A stretch of 5,311 bases of DNA from Patescibacteria group bacterium UBA1372 (GCA_002306295.1 DBRI01000012.1:42469-47779); one strand, 5' to 3'; shown: positions 1 through 4,542, counted from the stretch's first letter. Program-made: numbers and translations. Notes: generated by a model from the sequence alone, not told the origin.

Positions 1-139
1 CGGCAACGGCCTGGACATCAAATTTTTCTTCAAGAGCTTTGACTAATTGAGAGAGCTCTAAAACTGATAACTCGGAGACGCTGTCTAAAATTTTTTGAAG
101 TTTAGCGTCTAATTTTACTTCTTTTGTTTCATCTGCCAT
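1..139 (-). CDS. rplL: 50S ribosomal protein L7/L12, N-terminal part (cut by window edge)
   Basis: L7/L12 forms the flexible stalk of the large ribosomal subunit, binds as dimers to the C-terminal helix of L10 and recruits translation GTPases. Only the first 46 codons are present, starting at the ATG at 139 and running off the left edge. The visible part begins MADETKEVKLDAKLQKIL and continues with the VLELSQLVKALEEKFDV segment, which is the helical dimerization and L10-binding domain of the family. The hinge and the C-terminal factor-binding domain lie outside the window. It follows rplJ on the same strand after a 27-nt AT-only-like gap, as in the usual rplJ-rplL pair, and should be co-transcribed with it. 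No Shine-Dalgarno sequence is visible before the start; the upstream bases are an A/T run. Identification rests on sequence pattern plus gene order. Confidence 0.93.
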   Translation of the reverse strand, partial: MADETKEVKLDAKLQKILDSVSELSVLELSQLVKALEEKFDVQAVA

Positions 140-166
140 ATTTTTTTTATATAATTTGTAATTTTT

Positions 167-712
167 TTAAGCTTGTGGAGTATTACTTTGGTCTTGTTTG
201 TCTGCAATAGCTTTGAGGACTAGTGCTAATTTGGTTTGATTAAATTTAAGAGCATAAGCTAAGCGGTATAGAGGATTGTTTAATCCACCTATAAAGTTGG
301 CAATTAATTGAGTAAAACTGGGTAGGGAAATAAACTGTTTGAGCTCATCAAAGCTTAATAATTTTTGAAGATATATGCCATATTTGAATTCAGTTTTTTC
401 CTTTTCTTTGTTGATTTTTGCAATTTGCTTTAGGGGAGCAACTTCATCGGTATCACATAAAACAACTGCTGTCGGTCCGATTAGTTTATCGGGCAAAGTA
501 ATACCAATGTTTCTGAGAGCTTTGGTAATAAGAGTATTTTTGATGACATTAATTTGGCCACCATTGTTTTTGACATCAGCTCTTAATTGATTAATGACAT
601 TGGCTTCCAGACCTTGATACTGAAGTAGGGCGGCGGATTTGGTATTTTTTAAATCCTGGGTAAGTTTTTCAACTTGATCTATTTTGATTTGTTTAGTTTG
701 TGATGTTTTCAT
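167..712 (-). CDS. rplJ: 50S ribosomal protein L10
   Basis: L10 anchors the L7/L12 stalk to 23S rRNA and, in many bacteria, represses its own operon by binding the mRNA leader. The 181-residue protein is close to the usual family length. Family hallmarks are visible: the YQGLEANVINQLRADVK segment (residues 31-48), the VIKNTLITKAL motif (56-66) and the GPTAVVL stretch (79-85). A long C-terminal helix (about 145-172) should dock L7/L12 dimers. The last residues (173-181) form a polar tail. The gene lies directly upstream of rplL and downstream of an L10-leader element with attenuator and promoter, so expression is probably autoregulated. No Shine-Dalgarno sequence precedes the ATG at 712; the local sequence is A/T-rich. 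Unusually, rplA is not the immediate upstream neighbour: about 3.8 kb separates the two genes. Confidence 0.96.
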   Translation of the reverse strand: MKTSQTKQIKIDQVEKLTQDLKNTKSAALLQYQGLEANVINQLRADVKNNGGQINVIKNTLITKALRNIGITLPDKLIGPTAVVLCDTDEVAPLKQIAKINKEKEKTEFKYGIYLQKLLSFDELKQFISLPSFTQLIANFIGGLNNPLYRLAYALKFNQTKLALVLKAIADKQDQSNTPQA

Positions 713-762
713 ACTTTAGTTTATAAAGTTTGTAAAGTAAAAAGTTTTTAAGGTAGACCTTT

Positions 763-791
763 AAAAAACAAAAAACTCGTCAAAGACGAGT
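763..791 (-). terminator. Intrinsic terminator/attenuator in the rplJ leader
   Basis: On the minus strand a perfect 7-bp stem (ACTCGTC / GACGAGT, 3-nt loop, 775-791) is followed by T5, G and then T6 (774-763). It lies between the L10-leader element and the rplJ start, so it would stop transcription before rplJ and is best read as an attenuator. Its 5' arm contains CTCG, which can pair with the CGAG of the conserved CCGAGG in the L10-binding element just upstream. That pairing (4 bp) could act as a weak antiterminator that L10 binding would disrupt. The hairpin and T-tract are seen directly; the switching mechanism is inferred. On the plus strand the hairpin has no T-tract after it. Confidence 0.82.
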
Positions 792-800
792 GTAAATTTG

Positions 801-847
801 GTTTTTTACCTCGGCGGGACTTATTTTTGTGCCTGCTGTCTTTGGCT
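801..847 (-). promoter_or_regulatory. Ribosomal protein L10 leader (autoregulatory mRNA element)
   Basis: Read on the minus strand, this stretch contains GACAGCAGG, a short A-rich loop, then CCCGCCGAGGT. This matches the conserved pattern of the L10 leader family (GACAGCAGG ... CCTGCCGAGG), a kink-turn-like structure bound by L10 or the L10-L12 complex. The GCAGG / CCCGC stem has one A-C mismatch, and a C-A-C / G-T extension with one bulged C lengthens it. The expected transcript start is near 846-847, just upstream, and the attenuator hairpin follows 9 nt after this element. The arrangement promoter - L10 leader - terminator - rplJ - rplL is typical of Gram-positive-style autoregulation. Confidence 0.85.
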
Positions 848-852
848 TAGGG

Positions 853-861
853 ATTATAACA
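853..861 (-). promoter_or_regulatory. Promoter of rplJ-rplL (extended -10)
   Basis: On the minus strand, TGTTATAAT is a consensus extended -10 box (TGnTATAAT; the hexamer is 858-853). A start 6-7 nt downstream falls at about 846-847, immediately before the L10 leader, which supports the assignment. The -35 position at 17-bp spacing reads TATAAC, a poor match to TTGACA, so the promoter would rely on the extended -10. It forms one arm of a 9-bp inverted repeat shared with the divergent promoter at 875-883. Confidence 0.75.
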
Positions 862-881
862 TATATTTTTTGTATGTTATA
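855..881. repeat. 9-bp perfect inverted repeat across the divergent promoters
   Basis: TATAACATA (855-863) and TATGTTATA (873-881) are exact reverse complements separated by 9 bp. Each arm carries most of the extended -10 box of one of the two divergent promoters. It may be no more than two symmetric promoters, or an operator for a dimeric DNA-binding protein. The symmetry is directly visible; any operator role is inferred. Confidence 0.7.
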
Positions 882-883
882 TT
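875..883 (+). promoter_or_regulatory. Promoter of the 75-aa gene (extended -10)
   Basis: TGTTATATT is an extended -10 box (hexamer TATATT at 878-883, one mismatch to TATAAT). The predicted start is near 890, only about 2 nt before the ATG at 892, so the mRNA should be leaderless or nearly so. No Shine-Dalgarno sequence is present. The 17-bp-spaced -35 position (855-860, TATAAC) overlaps the -10 of the rplJ promoter. Confidence 0.6.
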
Positions 884-891
884 TTTGATAG

Positions 892-1119
892 ATGACAATA
901 GAAGAAGTTAGGGAGGCATTAAGACAAACTCAAGAAAAAATTGGTGCATTAAGCCAGGAGCGCCACGAAATGGCATTTAATTATGCTATGGGTCGTGGTC
1001 CATATGTACCAAGTAATGGAAGAGTGAGTGAATTACATATTAGAGCTATAGAATTACGAATATTAATTGATAATCTTGAAAGAAGAAGTCAACCAAGATT
1101 GATTGGTACTATAATTTAG
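892..1119 (+). CDS. Small helical protein of unknown function (75 aa)
   Basis: I do not recognise a family. The protein looks like a two-helix hairpin. A charged N-terminal helix (about residues 2-33, with TIEEVREALRQTQEKI and SQERHEMAFNYAM) is followed by a Gly/Pro-containing turn (GRGPYVPSNGR, 34-44). A second helix (about 45-65) contains SELHIRAIELRILIDNLERR, with hydrophobic positions spaced as in a coiled coil. The last ten residues are probably unstructured. There is no signal peptide or membrane segment. The ATG at 892 is chosen because an extended -10 box lies 8 nt upstream and the reading frame runs intact to a TAG one base before the next gene. No Shine-Dalgarno sequence is seen. 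The likely role would be oligomerization or protein binding, but this is only inferred from shape. It is the first gene of the inserted plus-strand block and is divergent from rplJ. Confidence 0.68.
   Translation: MTIEEVREALRQTQEKIGALSQERHEMAFNYAMGRGPYVPSNGRVSELHIRAIELRILIDNLERRSQPRLIGTII
1110..1115 (+). promoter_or_regulatory. -10 box of the hydrolase gene
   Basis: A perfect TATAAT lies inside the last codons of the preceding gene, 5 nt before the ATG at 1121. The expected transcription start coincides with the A of the ATG, giving a leaderless mRNA. The extended TG is absent (TAC precedes the box) and no convincing -35 is seen, so this is the weakest-supported of the series apart from its exact hexamer and spacing. 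Confidence 0.5.
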
Positions 1120-1120
1120 T

Positions 1121-2194
1121 ATGAAGAAAATTGTTCTTGGGAGTATGGGTTTTTTGTTATTGGTGGGATTGGGGTGGTGGGGAATATATAAGTTTTGGCC
1201 GGTGAAAAATCCAGTGGGTTTAGGCAAAAACGTTGAAATTGGTGGTGTGGATTATTCAAAATATGATTTTGATAGTTTGAAAGAGAGATATAACAATAAC
1301 GACGAGATGGGAGATAAAACAGAGGAGGTCCTTCGCTACGCTCAGGATGACTTTGGCTTTACAGTTGAAGATAGAATTGAGGAGGTGGATTTGAGGAGGA
1401 AAAATTTGGGTTATACGACAGATGAGTATGGGTTTGATAGCAGACAGATTAGTTTTTTGTCACAGGGTAAAAAAATATCGGGAATGATTAATTATCAACC
1501 GTGGAAAAGTAGTAAATCCCCGGTGGTGATAATGGTACGAGGTTATGCAGAAAAAGAGGGATATTATGTGGGATCGGGGACATGGAGGGTGGCAGACCAA
1601 CTGGCTAAAGCTGGCTTTATGACAATTTCACTGGATTTTTTAGGATTTGGAGAATCTGATGGTGAGTCTACCGATAATCTAGAGGCTAGATTTGAAAAAG
1701 TGGTCAGTTTACTAGATTTGATGGCGATAGTTGAGGATTTGCCTTTTGTAGATAAAAATAATATTTCCTTTTGGGCACATAGTAATGGAGGTCAGATAGT
1801 GTTATCGGTATTGGAAGTGACGGGGGGAAATTATCCGACCGTATTGTGGGCACCAATGACGAATCCTTTTCCCGAAAGTGTATTGTCAACAATTGAAGAG
1901 GATAGTCCAGTAAAGTCGGAGATAGAAAAGTTTATGAAATATTATGATGAGAGAAGATATGCCTTTGAAAATTATTATAGTTGGATAAATGGACCGGTTT
2001 TGATAATACAGGGAGATAATGACATTTGGTGTGAAGTTGATTGGCAGGAAAAGGTAATAGGTGATATGGTTAGTTTGGGTAAAAAAGCAGAATTAGTGGT
2101 AATGAACGGAGCTGATCACAATATGGCTGGGAAGTGGGAAGAAGCGGTGAAAATAAGCACACAATTTTATGAGGAATTATTGGTCAATAAATGA
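1121..2194 (+). CDS. Membrane-anchored alpha/beta hydrolase
   Basis: This is a 357-residue serine hydrolase of the alpha/beta fold; the substrate is unknown. An N-terminal hydrophobic segment (about residues 4-23, after KK) should act as an uncleaved anchor, placing the enzyme outside the membrane. A variable linker (about 27-105) leads into the catalytic domain (about 106-355). Catalytic features are a strand plus RGYAEKEGYY near the oxyanion region (140-149), LDFLGFGESDG (171-181), a nucleophile elbow WAHSNGGQ with Ser221, an acid in GDNDIW (Asp299 or Asp301) and the histidine in GADHNM (His333). The elbow is A-H-S-N-G instead of the usual G-x-S-x-G. Overall it resembles dienelactone-hydrolase or acylaminoacyl-peptidase-like esterases. 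The linker contains LRYAQDD (71-77), encoded by a known repeat type. The ATG at 1121 fits the -10 box 5 nt upstream; no Shine-Dalgarno is present. Confidence 0.85.
   Translation: MKKIVLGSMGFLLLVGLGWWGIYKFWPVKNPVGLGKNVEIGGVDYSKYDFDSLKERYNNNDEMGDKTEEVLRYAQDDFGFTVEDRIEEVDLRRKNLGYTTDEYGFDSRQISFLSQGKKISGMINYQPWKSSKSPVVIMVRGYAEKEGYYVGSGTWRVADQLAKAGFMTISLDFLGFGESDGESTDNLEARFEKVVSLLDLMAIVEDLPFVDKNNISFWAHSNGGQIVLSVLEVTGGNYPTVLWAPMTNPFPESVLSTIEEDSPVKSEIEKFMKYYDERRYAFENYYSWINGPVLIIQGDNDIWCEVDWQEKVIGDMVSLGKKAELVVMNGADHNMAGKWEEAVKISTQFYEELLVNK
1325..1351 (-). repeat. Dispersed CCTGAGCG...GCGAAGG repeat inside the hydrolase gene
   Basis: On the minus strand this reads GTCATCCTGAGCG followed by TAGCGAAGGACCTC. 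It matches a short, partly palindromic intergenic repeat that I recall from many unrelated bacterial genomes, often translated as LRYAQDD or SEAKDL-like peptides in called genes. Here it lies in frame in a real gene and encodes residues 69-77 (EVLRYAQDD). It is also the most G+C-rich patch in the neighbourhood. The match is from memory, not from a search. Confidence 0.65.
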
Positions 2195-2200
2195 TAGAAT
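2192..2200 (+). promoter_or_regulatory. Promoter of the methyltransferase gene (extended -10)
   Basis: TGATAGAAT is an extended -10 box (hexamer TAGAAT, one mismatch). Its TGA is at the same time the stop codon of the hydrolase gene. The expected start is A2207, leaving a 5' leader of about 6 nt before the ATG at 2213, too short for a Shine-Dalgarno sequence. No good -35 is seen. Confidence 0.5.
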
Positions 2201-2212
2201 ACGGACAATTCT

Positions 2213-3043
2213 ATGCTAAAAAATAAAGGTCAAGATATTATTATTGCTTTAAAAAACAGATATAAGGATGGATATAGGTTTGATAACTCTAAATATTGGA
2301 AAGAGTATTACATTCAAAAGTTAAAAGGTAATAATTTGGGAAGAGAAAAAAGATATGCTAAGTTTTTAACAAGTTTGGTTGGTAAAAAATCTAAGGTGTT
2401 GGATGTGGCTACTGGTTATGGTTTTTTACCACTTGAAATGATTAAGTTGGGTTTAAATGTGACTTGTTGCGACGTGTTTGAAGACATGATTAGGACAGCC
2501 AAGAAGTATTTTACAGACAATGGATACTCAATAAAGATTGTCAAGTCTGATGTAGTTAATTTGCCTTTTGGTAAAGATAGTTTTGAGTTGCTAACAGCTG
2601 TCTCAATTTTGGAACATTTGACATTAAGTGAATCTTCTAAATTCTTTATACCGAGTGTAAGAAAAATCGTTAAAAAAGGTGGATATGTACTTATTCATGT
2701 ACCTGTAAAAAGTGTAGTTACAAGATTTAAGAAATTTTATAGAATTTTTATTAAAGGAGATGTACCTAGGTGGGCAATTGATGATGATGGTGATGTAACA
2801 CATAAAATTTGGTTTTCTGCGGAGGATTATTTTGACATTTTGCTTAATTTTGGATTAAATCCGAAATACATTACTTTTAATTTTGTCAGAAGTAATGAAA
2901 AATTAATTTGGATTAAGTTTTTAAATGCTTTGATGTCGTTATTTGATGGTAAATTTTATAAAATTGAGAATGGTCAAATGAATTTATTCCAGAAATTTAT
3001 GGCCAAGTTTGTCGTATCTTGTGCATTTGTGTGTAAAAATTAG
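2213..3043 (+). CDS. Class I SAM-dependent methyltransferase
   Basis: This 276-residue protein has a Rossmann-type methyltransferase core of the Methyltransf_11/25 kind. Motif I is VLDVATGYG (62-70), which binds S-adenosylmethionine. The acidic residue ending strand 2 is Asp87 in CCDVFEDM. A DVVNLPF segment follows Ser112 (113-119), then SILEHL (131-136) and the strand KKGGYVLIHVP (154-164). The N-terminal 55 residues are helical and include an aromatic run (KYWKEYYIQKL), common in sugar- or lipid-linked methyltransferases. The C-terminal part (about 200-276) is hydrophobic and aromatic and may form a substrate cap or membrane-contacting region. The substrate cannot be read from sequence; a small molecule, lipid or glycan is more likely than DNA because no DNA-methylase NPPY-type motif is present. 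It starts 18 nt after the hydrolase stop and seems to have its own promoter. Confidence 0.88.
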   Translation: MLKNKGQDIIIALKNRYKDGYRFDNSKYWKEYYIQKLKGNNLGREKRYAKFLTSLVGKKSKVLDVATGYGFLPLEMIKLGLNVTCCDVFEDMIRTAKKYFTDNGYSIKIVKSDVVNLPFGKDSFELLTAVSILEHLTLSESSKFFIPSVRKIVKKGGYVLIHVPVKSVVTRFKKFYRIFIKGDVPRWAIDDDGDVTHKIWFSAEDYFDILLNFGLNPKYITFNFVRSNEKLIWIKFLNALMSLFDGKFYKIENGQMNLFQKFMAKFVVSCAFVCKN

Positions 3044-3055
3044 TGATGGTATAAT
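3027..3055 (+). promoter_or_regulatory. Promoter of the NDT-like/RHH gene
   Basis: TGGTATAAT (3047-3055) is a perfect extended -10 box. At exactly 17 bp upstream is TTGTGT (3027-3032), a partial -35 match and the best in this series. The predicted transcription start is position 3062, the A of the ATG itself, so the mRNA should be fully leaderless. The box lies in the 18-nt gap after the methyltransferase stop. Confidence 0.68.
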
Positions 3056-3061
3056 TTACTC

Positions 3062-3637
3062 ATGAAGATTTATTTTGTAGCGTCACCAAGAGCAATCGGT
3101 GATGAAGGAAGTTTTCTTAGGCAGATGTACGATTATCTGAAGAAAAGTAATAGTATGACAAGTGATTTGTTAGTAAGATTGGATGAGGATAATGTTAAGG
3201 AATTTTACGGTGCTAGCCACAAGGAAGTGGTTGAACATTATAAGAGAACAATGTTAGCTATTAAGAAAGCGGATATGGTTATTGTTGAAGTATCACTTCA
3301 CAGCATGTCGATGGGTTTTATTGTGAATAAGGCTTTGGAGCTTAATAAACCAGTGATAGCCTTGTATAAAAAGGGATTTGAACCATATTTTTTTAGTGGA
3401 ATCGAGAATGAAAAACTTAGAATACTTGAATATACTGACAAGGTATGGCAAGAAACATTAGACCAAGCGGTTAATTTTGGCAAGGGGAGTGGGGACGTTA
3501 GATTTAATTTTTTTGTTAGCCCAAAGATATTGGCTTATTTGGATTGGGTGGCAAAAACTAAAAAATTACCCAGAGCAGTATTCTTAAGAGAGTTGATCGA
3601 AAAAGAGATGAGGAAAGATAAGGAGTTTAGAGAGTAA
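3062..3637 (+). CDS. Nucleoside deoxyribosyltransferase-like domain with C-terminal ribbon-helix-helix-like domain
   Basis: The N-terminal part (1-125) looks like the Rossmann-like nucleoside 2-deoxyribosyltransferase superfamily. It has an initial strand KIYFVASPR, the central ADMVIVEVSLHSMSMG (70-85) and a helix-strand ALELNKPVIALYKKG (91-105). The usual pattern is S-x-G-x-G-Y-E-x-x-x-A with a nucleophilic Glu; in my alignment this Glu is Ile87 (G85-F-I-V-N-K-A91). The domain may therefore bind, rather than cleave, a nucleoside or nucleotide. The C-terminal part (about 146-186) resembles a ribbon-helix-helix DNA-binding fold: strand VRFNFFV, helix SPKILAYLDWVAKTKK, and helix PRAVFLRELIEKEMRKD. 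Together they suggest a ligand-responsive DNA-binding protein. It lies 18 nt before the toxin-antitoxin-like pair and might regulate it. The domain calls are by eye; the enzymatic alternative (a real transferase or hydrolase) is not excluded. Confidence 0.7.
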   Translation: MKIYFVASPRAIGDEGSFLRQMYDYLKKSNSMTSDLLVRLDEDNVKEFYGASHKEVVEHYKRTMLAIKKADMVIVEVSLHSMSMGFIVNKALELNKPVIALYKKGFEPYFFSGIENEKLRILEYTDKVWQETLDQAVNFGKGSGDVRFNFFVSPKILAYLDWVAKTKKLPRAVFLRELIEKEMRKDKEFRE

Positions 3638-3641
3638 AATT

Positions 3642-3650
3642 TGATATAAT
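3642..3650 (+). promoter_or_regulatory. Promoter of the toxin-antitoxin-like pair (extended -10)
   Basis: TGATATAAT is a perfect extended -10 box ending 5 nt before the ATG at 3656. The predicted start is the A of the ATG (3656) or the next base, so the first gene should be leaderless. The box fills most of the 18-nt gap after the stop codon at 3637. No -35 match is evident. Confidence 0.65.
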
Positions 3651-3655
3651 TTCTT

Positions 3656-3946
3656 ATGACTGGAATGCCAAAATATGTTGTTGATTTATTTTGGGAAAAT
3701 GATGATTTTGATGGTAGTAAAAATGCAACTTATGTAATATCTAGGATATTGGAAATGGGGGATGATAAACAGGTCAGCTGGATGTTGTCTTACTATGAAG
3801 CTGATAAGATAAAAGCAGTTTTAAAGAAAAGTAAAAATATTTCACAAAAGAGTGCTAATTATTGGAGCAATTATTTTGATATTGATTATAAGGAGATTGA
3901 ATGTTTGAAAATGCAATTGCCAAACAGACAAAACAGGTTTTATTAA
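3656..3946 (+). CDS. DUF6922-like small protein, candidate antitoxin
   Basis: The 96-residue protein resembles the small DUF6922-type partners that I recall being encoded just before AbiEii-family nucleotidyltransferases. Typical features are ATYVISRILEMGD (24-36), the SWMLSYY segment (41-47), a KIKAVLKKSKNIS helix (51-63) and SANYWSNYFDI (66-76). It lacks an obvious DNA-binding motif such as the winged helix of classical AbiEi. The final 15 codons overlap the start of the downstream gene by 46 bp in a different frame, which suggests translational coupling. The ATG at 3656 is preferred over an internal Met4 because the extended -10 box positions the transcript start at this codon. The antitoxin role is inferred from gene order and pairing; it could equally be an accessory subunit of the nucleotidyltransferase. 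Confidence 0.75.
   Translation: MTGMPKYVVDLFWENDDFDGSKNATYVISRILEMGDDKQVSWMLSYYEADKIKAVLKKSKNISQKSANYWSNYFDIDYKEIECLKMQLPNRQNRFY
3890..3895 (+). promoter_or_regulatory. Shine-Dalgarno site of the nucleotidyltransferase gene
   Basis: AAGGAG ends 5 nt before the ATG at 3901. It is the only strong Shine-Dalgarno sequence seen before any start in the window and lies inside the coding sequence of the upstream gene. It settles the start codon of the toxin-like gene and shows that this organism still uses anti-Shine-Dalgarno pairing for internal genes of an operon. Confidence 0.85.
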
Positions 3947-4512
3947 AATTGGCAAAAATTGATTATGTTAAGTCTAGGTTTTACTTGGCCGGTGGTACTG
4001 GTTTGGCTTTACAACTTGGTCATAGATTGTCGGTGGATTTGGATTGGTTTACAGCAGATTTTCCCAAAATGGAAAGCTTAATAAGTCAGCTTGGGAAAAT
4101 TCAGGTGATCGGACAGGATAAAAACAGTCTAGACTGTGTGATTGATGGGGTAAAAGTAAGCTTTTTGGAGTATAGGTATGGATTACTTGCCAAATTGAAT
4201 ATTTATGAAAAAATTAAATTAGCAAGTGCCAGAGATATATTAGCCATGAAATTGTCGGCAATTATGTCCAGAGGTAGTAAAAAGGACTTTATAGATGTGT
4301 ACGTAGGTTTGAAAGAGTATGGCATAAATGAACAAATCAATTCATTTAAGAAAAAATTTAAAGGGGTAGATTATAGTATGATTCATTTGAAAAAATCGTT
4401 GATTTATTTTATAGATGCAGATAAAGAGCCAATGCCAAAAATGATAGAAGATTTAGATTGGGACGCGGTTAGGAAAACCTTATTGGAAGAAGTGAAGAAA
4501 ATAAAAAACTAG
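3901..4512 (+). CDS. AbiEii/MenT-like nucleotidyltransferase, candidate toxin
   Basis: This 203-residue protein fits the nucleotidyltransferase AbiEii/AbiGii toxin family (DNA polymerase beta-like fold). Studied members transfer nucleotides to targets such as tRNA and stop growth until neutralised by a partner. Motif I is LAGGTGLALQLGHRLSVDLDWF (29-50): glycine-rich turn 31-34, His41-Arg42, and the metal-binding Asp46 and Asp48. A third acidic candidate is Glu90 in VSFLEY. The downstream family motif is present as AMKLSAIMSRGSKKDFIDVY (115-134), with Lys117, Lys128, Asp129 and Asp132. All expected active-site positions look intact, so the enzyme is probably functional. The C-terminal part (about 140-203) is helical and basic at the end. 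The start overlaps the upstream gene by 46 bp and is preceded by AAGGAG. It converges with rplA, with only 38 bp between the stop codons. Toxicity is inferred from the family. Confidence 0.86.
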   Translation: MFENAIAKQTKQVLLKLAKIDYVKSRFYLAGGTGLALQLGHRLSVDLDWFTADFPKMESLISQLGKIQVIGQDKNSLDCVIDGVKVSFLEYRYGLLAKLNIYEKIKLASARDILAMKLSAIMSRGSKKDFIDVYVGLKEYGINEQINSFKKKFKGVDYSMIHLKKSLIYFIDADKEPMPKMIEDLDWDAVRKTLLEEVKKIKN

Positions 4513-4542
4513 ATTTAGGGTTTAAGAAGTAAGATTTAAGAA
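4511..4542. repeat. Short AT-rich direct repeat between convergent genes
   Basis: AGATTTAGGGTTTAAGAA (4511-4528) and AGATTTAAGAA (4532-4542) are two copies of one motif; the first has a 7-base GGGTTTA insert. They fill the gap between the nucleotidyltransferase and rplA stop codons. Similar AGATTTAAGA-type runs are, as I recall, frequent in intergenic gaps of Patescibacteria. No GC-rich hairpin with a T-tract is visible on either strand, so neither convergent gene has a clear intrinsic terminator here. Confidence 0.55.

Noticed and set aside
140..166. Possible -10 box (TATATA-like) in the rplJ-rplL gap
   Set aside because: The gap is almost only A and T, so such hexamers are expected by chance. 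The pair is normally co-transcribed.
375..590. 71-codon open frame on the plus strand opposite rplJ
   Set aside because: It lies wholly antisense to a clear L10 gene, has no ribosome binding site or adjacent promoter, and its product resembles no protein I know.
701..730. TATAAA on the minus strand 7 nt before the rplJ ATG, a possible second leaderless promoter
   Set aside because: It has no TG extension or -35 and lies in an A/T run. The upstream promoter plus L10 leader explains rplJ expression better.
750..761. AAGGTAGACCTT near-palindrome between attenuator and rplJ
   Set aside because: The stem is only 5 bp with a 2-nt loop, too tight to form as drawn, and there is no family match. It was not listed as a second terminator.
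1704..1892. 62-codon minus-strand open frame within the hydrolase gene
   Set aside because: It is antisense to the catalytic core encoding the Ser221 elbow. Its composition is that of a shadow frame.
3298..3483. 61-codon minus-strand open frame within the NDT-like gene
   Set aside because: It is antisense to a well-formed domain, with no start signals and low-complexity Ser/Leu/Phe content.
892..4512. Integron, transposon or CRISPR origin of the inserted block
   Set aside because: No integrase or transposase gene, terminal inverted repeats, attC-like sites or spaced repeats were seen in the block or at its borders.
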